17,342 nt of DNA, taken from the NCBI GenBank assembly GCA_964563465.1, contig CAZLVZ010000012.1:1-17342 (forward strand), in the 5' to 3' direction. Within the stretch, counting starts at the first letter, position 1. Each line of letters begins with the position of its first letter. The notes below the pieces were generated by a model. That model saw only the letters and a list, made by a program, of their open reading frames with translations, was not told the DNA's origin and did no database searches. Shown one piece after another: positions 1 to 8,929 of the stretch. The translations under genes and the position numbers were made by a program. The DNA is from JAYENY01 sp964563465 (GTDB lineage Bacteria; Patescibacteriota; Minisyncoccia; Minisyncoccales; PEYH01).

Positions 1-194
1 TCAAATTCAGAAATATTGAAATCCTCAAAAGATATATTTACTTCTACTTCTCCCCCACTTCCACCAACAGCAATCCCCTTTTCCGAGCTTATTGTCTTAA
101 CTTCAAAACCCGCTTCTAAAAAAATATCCCGAGGAATAAAATATTCTTCGTCCCTAAAATTCCTGAAAGCAATAATAATCGCTATTTTAGACAT
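1..194 (-). CDS. DJ-1/PfpI family protein, N-terminal fragment
   Basis: The gene starts at an ATG at 194-192 and runs off the left edge, so only the first 64 residues are visible. They form the opening beta-alpha-beta part of a DJ-1/PfpI (class I glutamine amidotransferase-like) fold: a beta strand (SKIAIIIAF), a short FRDEEYF segment followed by a helix (IPRDIFLEAGFEV), a second strand (VKTISS) and the glycine-rich turn GGSGGEVEV. FRDEEYFIPRDI closely matches the family members I know. Members are deglycase-, protease- or chaperone-like stress proteins. The nucleophile cysteine of the family would lie outside the window, so activity cannot be judged. It diverges from pbpC over a 52-base gap, and a perfect extended -10 box lies just upstream, giving a leader of only about ten bases. 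No Shine-Dalgarno is present. Confidence 0.8.
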   Translation of the reverse strand, partial: MSKIAIIIAFRNFRDEEYFIPRDIFLEAGFEVKTISSEKGIAVGGSGGEVEVNISFEDFNISEF

Positions 195-216
195 AATTTT
201 ATGTTAAACTTATTAT
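188..216 (+). promoter_or_regulatory. Candidate sigma-70-type promoter for pbpC
   Basis: TAGACA (188-193, five of six matches to TTGACA), a 17-base spacer and TATTAT (211-216, five of six matches to TATAAT) lie in front of pbpC. The predicted start would be near 223, leaving a leader of about 24 bases. The -35 box lies over the start codon of the divergent gene. Position and spacing are good, but chance matches are common in AT-rich DNA. Confidence 0.5.
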
Positions 217-220
217 ATCA
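212..220 (-). promoter_or_regulatory. Extended -10 promoter element for the DJ-1/PfpI gene
   Basis: Read on the minus strand this is TGATATAAT, an extended -10 (TG, one base, TATAAT) with a perfect hexamer. No convincing -35 sits 16-18 bases upstream, as expected for an extended -10 promoter. It shares bases 212-216 with the plus-strand -10 of pbpC. Transcription should start near 205, about ten bases before the ATG at 194. Confidence 0.5.
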
Positions 221-246
221 CTATCTCATATGAAAAATAGTTCAAA

Positions 247-2325
247 ATGCAAAAAACTATTTATAAAAAAATTCTAAGAATCTTGTTCGTAATAATTGTA
301 AGCTTTTTCTTTGTTGCACTATTCGCGCAACAAAAACTCATGTCTGCTTATCAAAAACAAGAGTCGCCTATTATAAAAGACCGTTTTGGAAAAACTATTG
401 CTCTTTTACCAAACCCAAAAGGTTATTACAGTTATTATATTAATTCTACGCCTGAAAGAATAGAAAAATTATTAATTAAAAAAGAAGATAAATTTTTCTA
501 TTATCATATCGGATTTAATCCTATAAGCATAACTAGAGCAGGGCTCAATAGGTTGGGCGTCGGTAAACGGAAAGCATCTAGCACAATTACCCAACAATTG
601 GTAAAAAATTTATTGGAAAAAGAATTAGAAAGAAATTTGAAAAACAAAGTTGTTGAGCTTTTCTATTCTGTCTCTTTAGAGGTTTTCCACAATAAAAAAG
701 AGATTTTGAATATGTATCTTAACTCTATTTATTTAGGACAGCAAAGACAAGGCATATATGAGGCTAGTCAATTATATTTTAATTTATCTCCAGAATTATT
801 AACAGATGGTCAAATTCTTCAACTCTTAGCGTCTATAAGTAGTCCAAGTAAAAATAATCCTTCTCAAACTAAAAATCAAGCATCAGCGATAAATATGTCT
901 AATAAGGTTGGAATAAATAAAGAAGATTTAATCACCATTGAGGCGCAACAGGTTAGAAAAAATATTCTTTTAAATAGAGATATAGAAAAAACTTATTTTG
1001 AAATATCTTCTTTTGTAAATAATCCATCGAAGAAATGCCAAACAACGATTGATCAATCTTTAACAGAAAAAATAAGAAAAATTTCGAAAAAAAATATAGA
1101 TAACTTAAAATTTAATGATGCTAATAATGCTGCCGTAATTGTAATTAAATTACCAGAAAATGAAATTCTTGCCTTAGTTGGTTCTCCTGATCCAAGTTCT
1201 TCTAATAATGGTTATAAAATTAATATGTTAAACGAACCTCGGGCAATCGGTTCTACTATAAAACCATTTATTTACTTAAATGCTTTTGAAAGGGATTTAA
1301 GACCATACACACTAATAGACGATAGAGAATATAAATACATAACTGCGGTTGATCTCCCATTATATCCTCAAAATTATGACTTTAAATATCATGGAATAGT
1401 AAATCTCCATTATGCTTTGTCTAATAGCTTAAATGTACCAGCTGTGAAAGTTTTGGAATATGTGGGATTGGACAACTTTTATCAATTTTTAGAAAAAAAA
1501 TTAGAGTTCACTCCTATTCAAAACTTTAAAAATTATCAATTAGGAATAGCTTTGGGCGGATTAGAAATGAATCTTTTTGATTTAGCTAAATACTTTACCA
1601 TTTTTCCTAATAATGGATTTTTACGAAAAATCACGCTTTTTTATACCAACGAGAATCAAATAAAAAATCCTTCTATAGAAAAACAAATTTCCGATCCAAA
1701 ATATATCCAATTAATCAATAAAATCCTTTCTGACCGTACAACTGGGATAGAACAATTTGGCATGAAAAGCCAATTAAACCTTTTTCAAAAAAATTATGCC
1801 GTCAAAACTGGAACTTCTCGAGATTTTCGAGATAGCTGGGTTATTGGATATACTCCTGATTTTTTAGTCGGTGCCTGGGTGGGTAATGCCGACAATAGTC
1901 CAACAGAAAAAATCTCCGGACAAATTGGCGCTGGTATTATCTGGCAAGAAACAATGGAATTAATGTTGAATTCGCAATACAATAAAAAAACTCCTTTCGT
2001 GTTCGATAATATTAAGGAGTTTACACAAAACGGAACAATCGAATATGGCTTGTCTGACGACGATTACGAGAAACAAAAAAATATTCTACTTCAAAAAGAT
2101 ACTTCAATTATTCTACTCCCCCATTCGGGTGATATGTTTCTTTTAGAAAAAAATACAGATATAATTTTAAAAGCCAGAGAAAATGTAAAATGGTTTATTA
2201 ATCAAAAATTCCTTGATCAAGATAAACAAATTGTATTCTCTCCTAATAAAATAGGCAAATATCAAATTCAAGCCCAAGCTGTAAACAATTTGAAAGAAGA
2301 AATTACAATATTCGTTACTGACTAA
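247..2325 (+). CDS. pbpC: Bifunctional penicillin-binding protein 1C (glycosyltransferase/transpeptidase)
   Basis: This enzyme polymerises lipid II into glycan strands and cross-links their peptides on the outer face of the membrane. It has 692 residues: one N-terminal membrane anchor (about 9-28), a GT51 glycosyltransferase domain with the catalytic ED pair at E80-D81 (EDKFFYYH) and KASSTITQQ at 109-117, then a transpeptidase domain with all three active-site motifs: STIK (nucleophile S336, K339), SLN (394-396) and KTGTS (520-524). The sequence KTGTSRDFRDSWVIGYT is typical of the PBP1C subgroup, and the last 80 or so residues look like the BiPBP_C domain of that subgroup. It converges with a 2-base gap on an alpha-2-macroglobulin gene, the classic partner of pbpC, although in E. 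coli the two point the same way. No Shine-Dalgarno precedes the ATG. All catalytic residues are present, so it is probably active. Confidence 0.9.
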   Translation: MQKTIYKKILRILFVIIVSFFFVALFAQQKLMSAYQKQESPIIKDRFGKTIALLPNPKGYYSYYINSTPERIEKLLIKKEDKFFYYHIGFNPISITRAGLNRLGVGKRKASSTITQQLVKNLLEKELERNLKNKVVELFYSVSLEVFHNKKEILNMYLNSIYLGQQRQGIYEASQLYFNLSPELLTDGQILQLLASISSPSKNNPSQTKNQASAINMSNKVGINKEDLITIEAQQVRKNILLNRDIEKTYFEISSFVNNPSKKCQTTIDQSLTEKIRKISKKNIDNLKFNDANNAAVIVIKLPENEILALVGSPDPSSSNNGYKINMLNEPRAIGSTIKPFIYLNAFERDLRPYTLIDDREYKYITAVDLPLYPQNYDFKYHGIVNLHYALSNSLNVPAVKVLEYVGLDNFYQFLEKKLEFTPIQNFKNYQLGIALGGLEMNLFDLAKYFTIFPNNGFLRKITLFYTNENQIKNPSIEKQISDPKYIQLINKILSDRTTGIEQFGMKSQLNLFQKNYAVKTGTSRDFRDSWVIGYTPDFLVGAWVGNADNSPTEKISGQIGAGIIWQETMELMLNSQYNKKTPFVFDNIKEFTQNGTIEYGLSDDDYEKQKNILLQKDTSIILLPHSGDMFLLEKNTDIILKARENVKWFINQKFLDQDKQIVFSPNKIGKYQIQAQAVNNLKEEITIFVTD

Positions 2326-2327
2326 GA

Positions 2328-5300
2328 TTATTGAATAGTAAAATATTCAGCGCTTGTTCTTCCAAAATTCTCCGGAAAATACATTTCAGAAACAATGGCT
2401 GGCAAATGAGCAAATTCTCCTTTTACTAAAGCACGGACAAAATAATCTATTTCGTAAACTCCTGGCGAAAGATTTTCTTTAAAGAAAATTACTCTATCGT
2501 TTTTAAATTCTTTAAAATCAGATATCAATTCTCTACCCTTAATCTCTGTTTCTTGTAACCGCAAAGATTTCTGTTCTGTGGAGAGATCTAAATTAACAAT
2601 CTCCATCCCAGCTGGAATAAAATCCTCAATAAAGACAAACTTCCTTGTTTTGGGAACAGTAATTTGAATATGAGCTCTTAAAACTTCCCCAACTCTAGTT
2701 CTATTAATTATTTTTTCATTCTTCTTGTCGTCCAATTGGTATAGCCCCCTAATAATGCTAAACCCCTCGTCTCTTGGAGCAATATTTTCAATTGGTAAAT
2801 AATATTTTAGAGACATATCGTAATAAAAATTATTGGCTAATCGATTATGGTTTGTCTTTTTAAACTCAACTATATTGTTTTCGTTAAAATTCAACTGATT
2901 CAAAGAAAAATCTTTCTGGAGCTGTTCAAGAACTGTTTGTGGCTGAAAACGGAATTCGCTTTCCTGCTTATTGTTAACAGACAAAGTTAAGTTAAAATTT
3001 GATTCTGTTTCTCTTCTCCATTTTAAAAATTCGGTAAAAGCATCAACCACGGCCAGAGTATCACTATTAGATCCCCAAGAACCATCTTTTGCCCTAGAAT
3101 TCAATAACCACCTCACTGTTTTATCAATAATTTGATTATCTCTCTTGTCTAGTGATAGTGCCTTTAGATATAAAGAGGTATCTTTAATGGTGCTCTCGAA
3201 ATACCATAATCGGTTTTTGTTGGGTTCTAAAAAGGAACCTCGTGCGTCAATATCAATTCTGTTTTCTAAAACCTTAAAAATCTTATTTTTTAATTGACTA
3301 TCAATGTCATCGGTTAAAATCATTGATAGATAAGCCAAAGAAGCGCTGCTTATTTGATCATGTATAAACAAATCATCATTGGCTATGTCAATAACTTTTT
3401 CTTTAAGCGCTTGATTTAGGGCAAGGGTCTGATTTTTTGATAAAGTATAAGCAGTTGAAATCAGAATATTCTTGTTATTATAAATAAACGAATTAGTTGT
3501 AATTTCGTTGTTTAAATAGCTCGTCGCTTTATTAAGAATATCCCGATTAACATTAATGCCTGCAATTTGAAGATTATTAAACGCTTCAACCACTTTTAGG
3601 GTAATATAAAAATTAGAGTCACCTCCTTTCCAGAAAGAGAAACCGCCATCTGTCTTTTGATTATTATAAAGTTCCAAAAGTCCAATTTCTATAATCTCAT
3701 CAATAGAATATTTTTTGCCATTATATTCTATATCGTTCAGGTGTAATTTGTCTCCAATATTGGGCAAGGCCAGTCCTTTTTTAACAATAGCAATTGCGTT
3801 CAGTTTGCTGGCAACTTGATCTGTACAGCCATACATAGAACCAAGAAGATGATTTAGGGCATCGGATAAAAACACAGCTAAAGTCGCTGAACTTTTAACA
3901 GACAATCCCCCCTTATCTTTGACTATATTGTTTGGTAAAAATACATATTCTTGAGCTACATCTTGATTAGTATAATTAGCAGTTGCCGTAACTTCATAAG
4001 TATCATTCTGGGTAATGGGGATATATTGAATCACTTTATCTTCCAAACTATTACTCACAGCGGAAAGAATAAATTGATGTTCGCCTTTTTCAATATTCTC
4101 TGGCGCCTGAACCTCGAAATAAACAGTTCTTGTCTTGTCTGGCTTAAGAGTAATATTTTTGGAAATTATTTTAGACAAAAGCAATGTCTGACTTTCAATT
4201 TTAACAGTTATGTTTTGATTATTGTTGCTTTGATTGAAAACTTTAGTTCCAATATTAAACTTATCGCCTGGAATAATAAATCTGGGCTTAAGCGGAACAA
4301 TCATCAACTCTTTTTTGCTAACAAACTCCTGATAATCAACTCCAAATTTATTATCTTTAGTAATGCCCAATGTCTCTGTCCGCCAAGTGGTTAGATTGTC
4401 TGGTAAAGTAAATTTAACTTGCGCATTTCCATTACTATCCGTTCTAACTACCGCCTGCCAAAAGGCTGTTTCCTTAAACTCTCCTCTGGCTTGACGAGCT
4501 AATTGTTGGTCTGCAGATTCCGACGCCATGGGTCCACCGCCTCCACCTTTTGTTAGAATCTTTGTTTCTACTAATATATTTTTAATATTTGAACCAGTGC
4601 TTACTGTTAAGGGAAATCCGCCGTAAAAGAAAACTAAAGGATTCTTTTTGGGATTGCCCTTCAGCGCCAAAACGCTCAAATCAACCACTGCTACAGATAA
4701 CTCTGCAGAAACTCCTTTATTGTTATGATCTTTTGCCTTTATATCCAAAACAACCCCCTCTCCTGGTAAATAATATCTTTTATTCGGCGAGACTATCACA
4801 TCTAAATTCCTTCTTTCTGTATCAATATTAAATCTGATATTGCCAAACCTCACCTCTGATTCGATAGATTGTAATAAAACAGAAAAATAAACATTGGGCA
4901 GATATTCTTCCTTTATTGGAAAACTATATTCAAAGAAATTACCTTTAATTTCTTTAATCTCATAATCAAAAACCTTGCCCCTTTCAATGGAAATAAAGGC
5001 CTTTGCTCTTGGATACGGAGATTTAATAATTACCGTAGCAATATCGCCCACATTTAAATCTGTTTTAATAGCCTCTAATTCAAGCTCGGTCTCTTTGGTG
5101 GGACGAAGCATTGTTGATCCTTCTCCATAAACATATACAAAATGAGTTGACTGGATTAGATTGCCTTTCTTGTCGCTGCCCCTTACCTCTATCTCATATT
5201 CTCCGTCATCGGGGATACTTAACTCTTTAGAATAATTCCCAGATTTGTCAGTGTTAAATCTATATTCATCTAATAATTTTCTCTCTCTTTCCCATTTATA

Positions 5301-8300
5301 TGAATAACCACCATCTACTCCTTGTCGTTTAGCTCTATTCCATTTCACTTTATAAATACTAAGAGACAGATTTTTCGCTTGTTTATCCTCGCCCTGGAGA
5401 TCGACGGCTTTAACTTGCATATTAAATCTTTGGTTTTTAGAAACAAAAGATTTGTCTGATGTTAGTCCCAGATAAAACTCTCCTGCATGGACAATAAATG
5501 ATTTTTGAGAAGATATTGTTTGTCCTTGAAGATTCGTTACATTGATGTCTAATACAAAAATTTTACTCTTTCTATCATTTTGATCCTTAAATAATTTTTC
5601 AAAATCTATGGCTTGAGAAATTTCTGCCTTGCCGTCAGTGGAAAGTGATTCTTCTCCGCGTAAAATAAATTTATCGCCGTAACTGTAAGGCATCCAATAG
5701 CTCCATCTTGAACCAAAATTGAAATATCCACCCTGATATCTATCAAAATAATAATTCTGACTACTTAGAGTATAACTAACTTTCCCCCCTTCTAAAGGAA
5801 CGCCAAAATAATAATTGGCTCCTATGTTCATTTTAATCGTATCTTTAGAAATATATTCTTCTTTATCGCTAAAAATTTCTACTTCAAAAGGAGCTGGTAC
5901 ATATTCTTGGACATCGAAATAAGAACAAACATATTTGTCTGTGCAAATTCTATACATGCCCAAAGGAGAATTCTTTTCTAATATAATCTTAGTATCAAAT
6001 GTGCCAAAATCGCTGATTGTTAAATTCTCGCTCAAAATTTCATCATTCTTGGGATTATATACCTTTAGGTTCATTAATTTATCTTGCGGAACTTGATAAT
6101 TGCCATCAAAACCGGTCCTATAAATTCCTTTTATAAAAACAGTTTGTAATGGTTGATAAATTGGCTTATCGGTGTATAAATAAATTTTTCTACTTAAATA
6201 GGCCGAGTTCGCCCATTCTATTCGGCTCTCTCTTAAGGGTATTATTGTACTATCGTTTCCCTTGCTCACGACCGACCCCTTTAGGTCGTATATAGCCGCA
6301 GTGCGAGCAACTCCCTCTGCGTCAGTATAATAATTGCCAGCAAGAACAAGATTAGCACCACCGTACAAAGCGACCTTAGCTCCAACCTTGGGTTCTAATG
6401 TAGAAATATCGGTAACCCAATAAAAATTATTGAGTTTGTTCAATTCAGACTGATTAAGGGGAATACTTGTTCCATAACCATGGGTGCCTGGATCAATTCT
6501 TTTTTCTGAAACAGCTAAATTAGTTATTGATAAATATGTTCTTTCATAAGTTTGCTTCTGAACATATTGTCCCTCTTGCCAAACTGAATTTTTATAATTA
6601 GGATTTGAGAATGTGATAATATAATGACCCAATGGTTCATTTAAATAATCTTTAATGTCAAAATAAAAATAATTTTTAATCCAGTATCTTTTGGGCAAAA
6701 CAATTCTGTCTCGAACGATTTCTTTGCAGTGTCCCACGCTGCTTACCGGAGCATAATATCTTGGTTTGTTTTCAACATAATACAAAAAATCCTTAGCGTC
6801 TAATTTGCATATATTTACATCAACAAAATCCATATTCGTTGCCGCATAAGTGAGTTTTGTTTTTACTGGCGAGCTTATAACGTAAGACGACTGAAACTGA
6901 TAAAAATTTAGATATGCTTCCTGCATGGGACCCGTAGCAAAACTTAACGATTTTTCGTCTCTTTGTGAAAAAACATCATTCAATCTAATGTTCGCGTTGT
7001 AATCAGAAATTGGCATTAAGCCGTATCCAATGCTAGTTTGGAATTCTCCATAATTACACTTTACGCCCTGATAGATTCTCTCTATTTTTCGTGAATTGCT
7101 CCAATAATTTATCTCATAATCAAGATCCATGCTGATATGATCGCGATAATCCTCTGATTCCGGTACTAATAAGGGAGAATTTGAACAAATAACAAACTCT
7201 CTCAAGTCAGCGTTGTTTGAACCATTATCAGGAAAAGTTTTTAAAATTTTAAATTTTGGATAAGCGTTAACATATCTCTTAATCGGCTCTTTGTTAATTT
7301 GTAAACCATCAATATTAATAATCTTTTTAAAATTAATTTCTATTTGTTCTTCTAATCCAAGTTCTTGACTCTTGAAAATGATATATACTTTCTTTTTATC
7401 CGGAACTTTCTCGCACTCAACATTAGATGAAAAAACCCCATCCTCTTCCTTGCATTTTTCTCCATATCCCATATCCTGCAATTTAGGAATTTCAAATTTA
7501 CTCTTTTCTAAATTGATGTCTTCGTAAAAGTCCACCCATAATTTTCCTTTCGGGTCAAAAAAATCAGGAGTTGCATAATTAGTTTTTTCTGATTCAGCCG
7601 TAATATTTTTTATAACATCGGTGATATAAATATTAATTTCTCTTGACTCGTCTAAAATAATATCACCTTCTGTTGGATAGGCCTTATTAATCGTTAATGT
7701 ATAATTGCCCAAAAAATCCCAGAGTTTTTTTCGACCAAATCTATCTTTTTTGTTGTAAATTTGAATAACAGATTGATCATCTCCTTTCTTAGAATCCCTA
7801 TCGCCAAAAATACTAGCAAAGCCCAATGTCTCGGAAAACAGTCCTCCAAAATCAAAAACTCCTAAAAGAGAATTTTGTTCTTGTCCTATTTCTGACTCAA
7901 TCTTATCCCTGTATTCAGCAACGAAGGGTACTTTTTTGCCCGTAGATCTATCAACTAAAACAATCTCTTTTTCTGTTTTGTCTAAATCAACGGGCTGGTT
8001 GAAATAAATAGTAAATGGTTGATTATATATAAGCTTTCCTTTATCAATGTTTTTATATCTCAATTTTCTAGTATAAAAATGATTTTGAAAACTATCTAAT
8101 TTCAAACCGTCCATGGAGATAAAACCCGATTTTATTTTAACAGTATAATTAGAAGATCTTTGTAATCGCTCTTTCGGAATAAACTGAAGATTCCTGGTAG
8201 TAATCCACTTATAGCGACCCTCTGTTTTCGGTTCAATAATTACGGGGACATCTTCTTCCTCTATCTTGCTTAATGTTGTTAATGGAACCATGGGCCGATT

Positions 8301-8885
8301 GAAAATAATTGTAATTTCTGAATTTTCTGGTGCTTCACTGTTCTCCTTTGGAAAAACAGCAAGAATCTCTGGATTCTCAACAGCCAAAAAATCTTCTTTG
8401 ATTAAACCACCGTCAATCGTGGCTAATTCTACATTATAATATCTATTTAATGATAGAGGTTCTTCTGGTCTATAAAAAATAGTATTGATTTCTTCTTCGG
8501 CTAAGTCGGCTGCCACCGCGGTATTAGAATTCTTAAGCCAAGACCAAAAATCTGATTTCTGTACTGATAGCCATTGACCTTGCATCTCTGGAAAAAATTT
8601 AATATTTTCCCTTGCATATGCTTCATCTATCCCCGGGGGCAAAGTAATTTTAATAGAGGCAGATTGAGAAATCTTCTCTGGTACTAATCGATATGTTTGT
8701 GTATATGACGGTAGTTTTGGTTGATGAAATCCTGGATATAAAAAATAAAAGCCCAAGAAAAGGGCTAAAATTATAAAAAATATAGAAAGAAAGGTATAGA
8801 TTTTTTTCTTTTTTGATTTAAATTGTTTAATTGTTTCTTGGCCAACAGAAATATGACCAGAAACAGGAGCAAATTCATCGCTCAT
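2328..8885 (-). CDS. Giant membrane-anchored bacterial alpha-2-macroglobulin with variant thioester motif
   Basis: The 2185-residue protein should sit outside the membrane and trap proteases. A basic cytoplasmic start is followed by one membrane segment (about 29-50). There is no lipobox, unlike the E. coli lipoprotein YfhM of about 1650 residues. Next come Ig/macroglobulin-like beta domains (a Big_5-like one from about 170), an MG2-type domain near 895-990 (KIYLYTDKPIYQP), bait-region-type domains, a glycine run near 1446-1451, and the A2M domain near 1465-1560 (TAFWQAVVRTDSNG, LPDNLTTWR). A helical thioester domain spans about 1655-1955 and a C-terminal MG10-like domain starts near 2030. 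The thioester site reads YGCTDQ: Cys1687 and Gln1690 are kept, but the usual Glu is Asp1689. All other cysteines fall in four close pairs (478/491, 567/610, 693/720, 981/987), as expected for disulfides. The gene follows mltG by 44 bases and converges on pbpC. Family assignment is firm; protease trapping is inferred. Confidence 0.92.
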   Translation of the reverse strand: MSDEFAPVSGHISVGQETIKQFKSKKKKIYTFLSIFFIILALFLGFYFLYPGFHQPKLPSYTQTYRLVPEKISQSASIKITLPPGIDEAYARENIKFFPEMQGQWLSVQKSDFWSWLKNSNTAVAADLAEEEINTIFYRPEEPLSLNRYYNVELATIDGGLIKEDFLAVENPEILAVFPKENSEAPENSEITIIFNRPMVPLTTLSKIEEEDVPVIIEPKTEGRYKWITTRNLQFIPKERLQRSSNYTVKIKSGFISMDGLKLDSFQNHFYTRKLRYKNIDKGKLIYNQPFTIYFNQPVDLDKTEKEIVLVDRSTGKKVPFVAEYRDKIESEIGQEQNSLLGVFDFGGLFSETLGFASIFGDRDSKKGDDQSVIQIYNKKDRFGRKKLWDFLGNYTLTINKAYPTEGDIILDESREINIYITDVIKNITAESEKTNYATPDFFDPKGKLWVDFYEDINLEKSKFEIPKLQDMGYGEKCKEEDGVFSSNVECEKVPDKKKVYIIFKSQELGLEEQIEINFKKIINIDGLQINKEPIKRYVNAYPKFKILKTFPDNGSNNADLREFVICSNSPLLVPESEDYRDHISMDLDYEINYWSNSRKIERIYQGVKCNYGEFQTSIGYGLMPISDYNANIRLNDVFSQRDEKSLSFATGPMQEAYLNFYQFQSSYVISSPVKTKLTYAATNMDFVDVNICKLDAKDFLYYVENKPRYYAPVSSVGHCKEIVRDRIVLPKRYWIKNYFYFDIKDYLNEPLGHYIITFSNPNYKNSVWQEGQYVQKQTYERTYLSITNLAVSEKRIDPGTHGYGTSIPLNQSELNKLNNFYWVTDISTLEPKVGAKVALYGGANLVLAGNYYTDAEGVARTAAIYDLKGSVVSKGNDSTIIPLRESRIEWANSAYLSRKIYLYTDKPIYQPLQTVFIKGIYRTGFDGNYQVPQDKLMNLKVYNPKNDEILSENLTISDFGTFDTKIILEKNSPLGMYRICTDKYVCSYFDVQEYVPAPFEVEIFSDKEEYISKDTIKMNIGANYYFGVPLEGGKVSYTLSSQNYYFDRYQGGYFNFGSRWSYWMPYSYGDKFILRGEESLSTDGKAEISQAIDFEKLFKDQNDRKSKIFVLDINVTNLQGQTISSQKSFIVHAGEFYLGLTSDKSFVSKNQRFNMQVKAVDLQGEDKQAKNLSLSIYKVKWNRAKRQGVDGGYSYKWERERKLLDEYRFNTDKSGNYSKELSIPDDGEYEIEVRGSDKKGNLIQSTHFVYVYGEGSTMLRPTKETELELEAIKTDLNVGDIATVIIKSPYPRAKAFISIERGKVFDYEIKEIKGNFFEYSFPIKEEYLPNVYFSVLLQSIESEVRFGNIRFNIDTERRNLDVIVSPNKRYYLPGEGVVLDIKAKDHNNKGVSAELSVAVVDLSVLALKGNPKKNPLVFFYGGFPLTVSTGSNIKNILVETKILTKGGGGGPMASESADQQLARQARGEFKETAFWQAVVRTDSNGNAQVKFTLPDNLTTWRTETLGITKDNKFGVDYQEFVSKKELMIVPLKPRFIIPGDKFNIGTKVFNQSNNNQNITVKIESQTLLLSKIISKNITLKPDKTRTVYFEVQAPENIEKGEHQFILSAVSNSLEDKVIQYIPITQNDTYEVTATANYTNQDVAQEYVFLPNNIVKDKGGLSVKSSATLAVFLSDALNHLLGSMYGCTDQVASKLNAIAIVKKGLALPNIGDKLHLNDIEYNGKKYSIDEIIEIGLLELYNNQKTDGGFSFWKGGDSNFYITLKVVEAFNNLQIAGINVNRDILNKATSYLNNEITTNSFIYNNKNILISTAYTLSKNQTLALNQALKEKVIDIANDDLFIHDQISSASLAYLSMILTDDIDSQLKNKIFKVLENRIDIDARGSFLEPNKNRLWYFESTIKDTSLYLKALSLDKRDNQIIDKTVRWLLNSRAKDGSWGSNSDTLAVVDAFTEFLKWRRETESNFNLTLSVNNKQESEFRFQPQTVLEQLQKDFSLNQLNFNENNIVEFKKTNHNRLANNFYYDMSLKYYLPIENIAPRDEGFSIIRGLYQLDDKKNEKIINRTRVGEVLRAHIQITVPKTRKFVFIEDFIPAGMEIVNLDLSTEQKSLRLQETEIKGRELISDFKEFKNDRVIFFKENLSPGVYEIDYFVRALVKGEFAHLPAIVSEMYFPENFGRTSAEYFTIQ

Positions 8886-8894
8886 AATTAGTTA

Positions 8895-8907
8895 GTTAAT
8901 AATTAAC
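8895..8907. repeat. 13-base perfect palindrome before the macroglobulin gene
   Basis: GTTAATAATTAAC (six-base arms, one central base) sits 9 bases upstream of the macroglobulin ATG, in the 44-base gap after mltG. It could be an operator or simply AT-rich chance. It lacks G+C content and a T-run, so it is not a terminator. The rest of the gap shows no clear promoter, which suggests mltG and the macroglobulin are cotranscribed. Confidence 0.3.
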
Positions 8908-8929
8908 ATATTTTAACAAAATTCATAAA

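Noticed and set aside
2333..2348. GAATA/TATTC hairpin just after pbpC as terminator
   Set aside because: Only five A/T-rich pairs, no T-run, and it lies within the macroglobulin coding region.
3951..4394. Open frame of 147 residues on the plus strand inside the macroglobulin gene
   Set aside because: It is antisense to a clear coding region, has no recognisable domain and no start signal; it is a by-product of the codon use of the real gene.
4589..4831. Open frame of 80 residues on the plus strand opposite the macroglobulin
   Set aside because: Low-complexity Leu/Pro/Tyr content, antisense to conserved domains, no homologous pattern.
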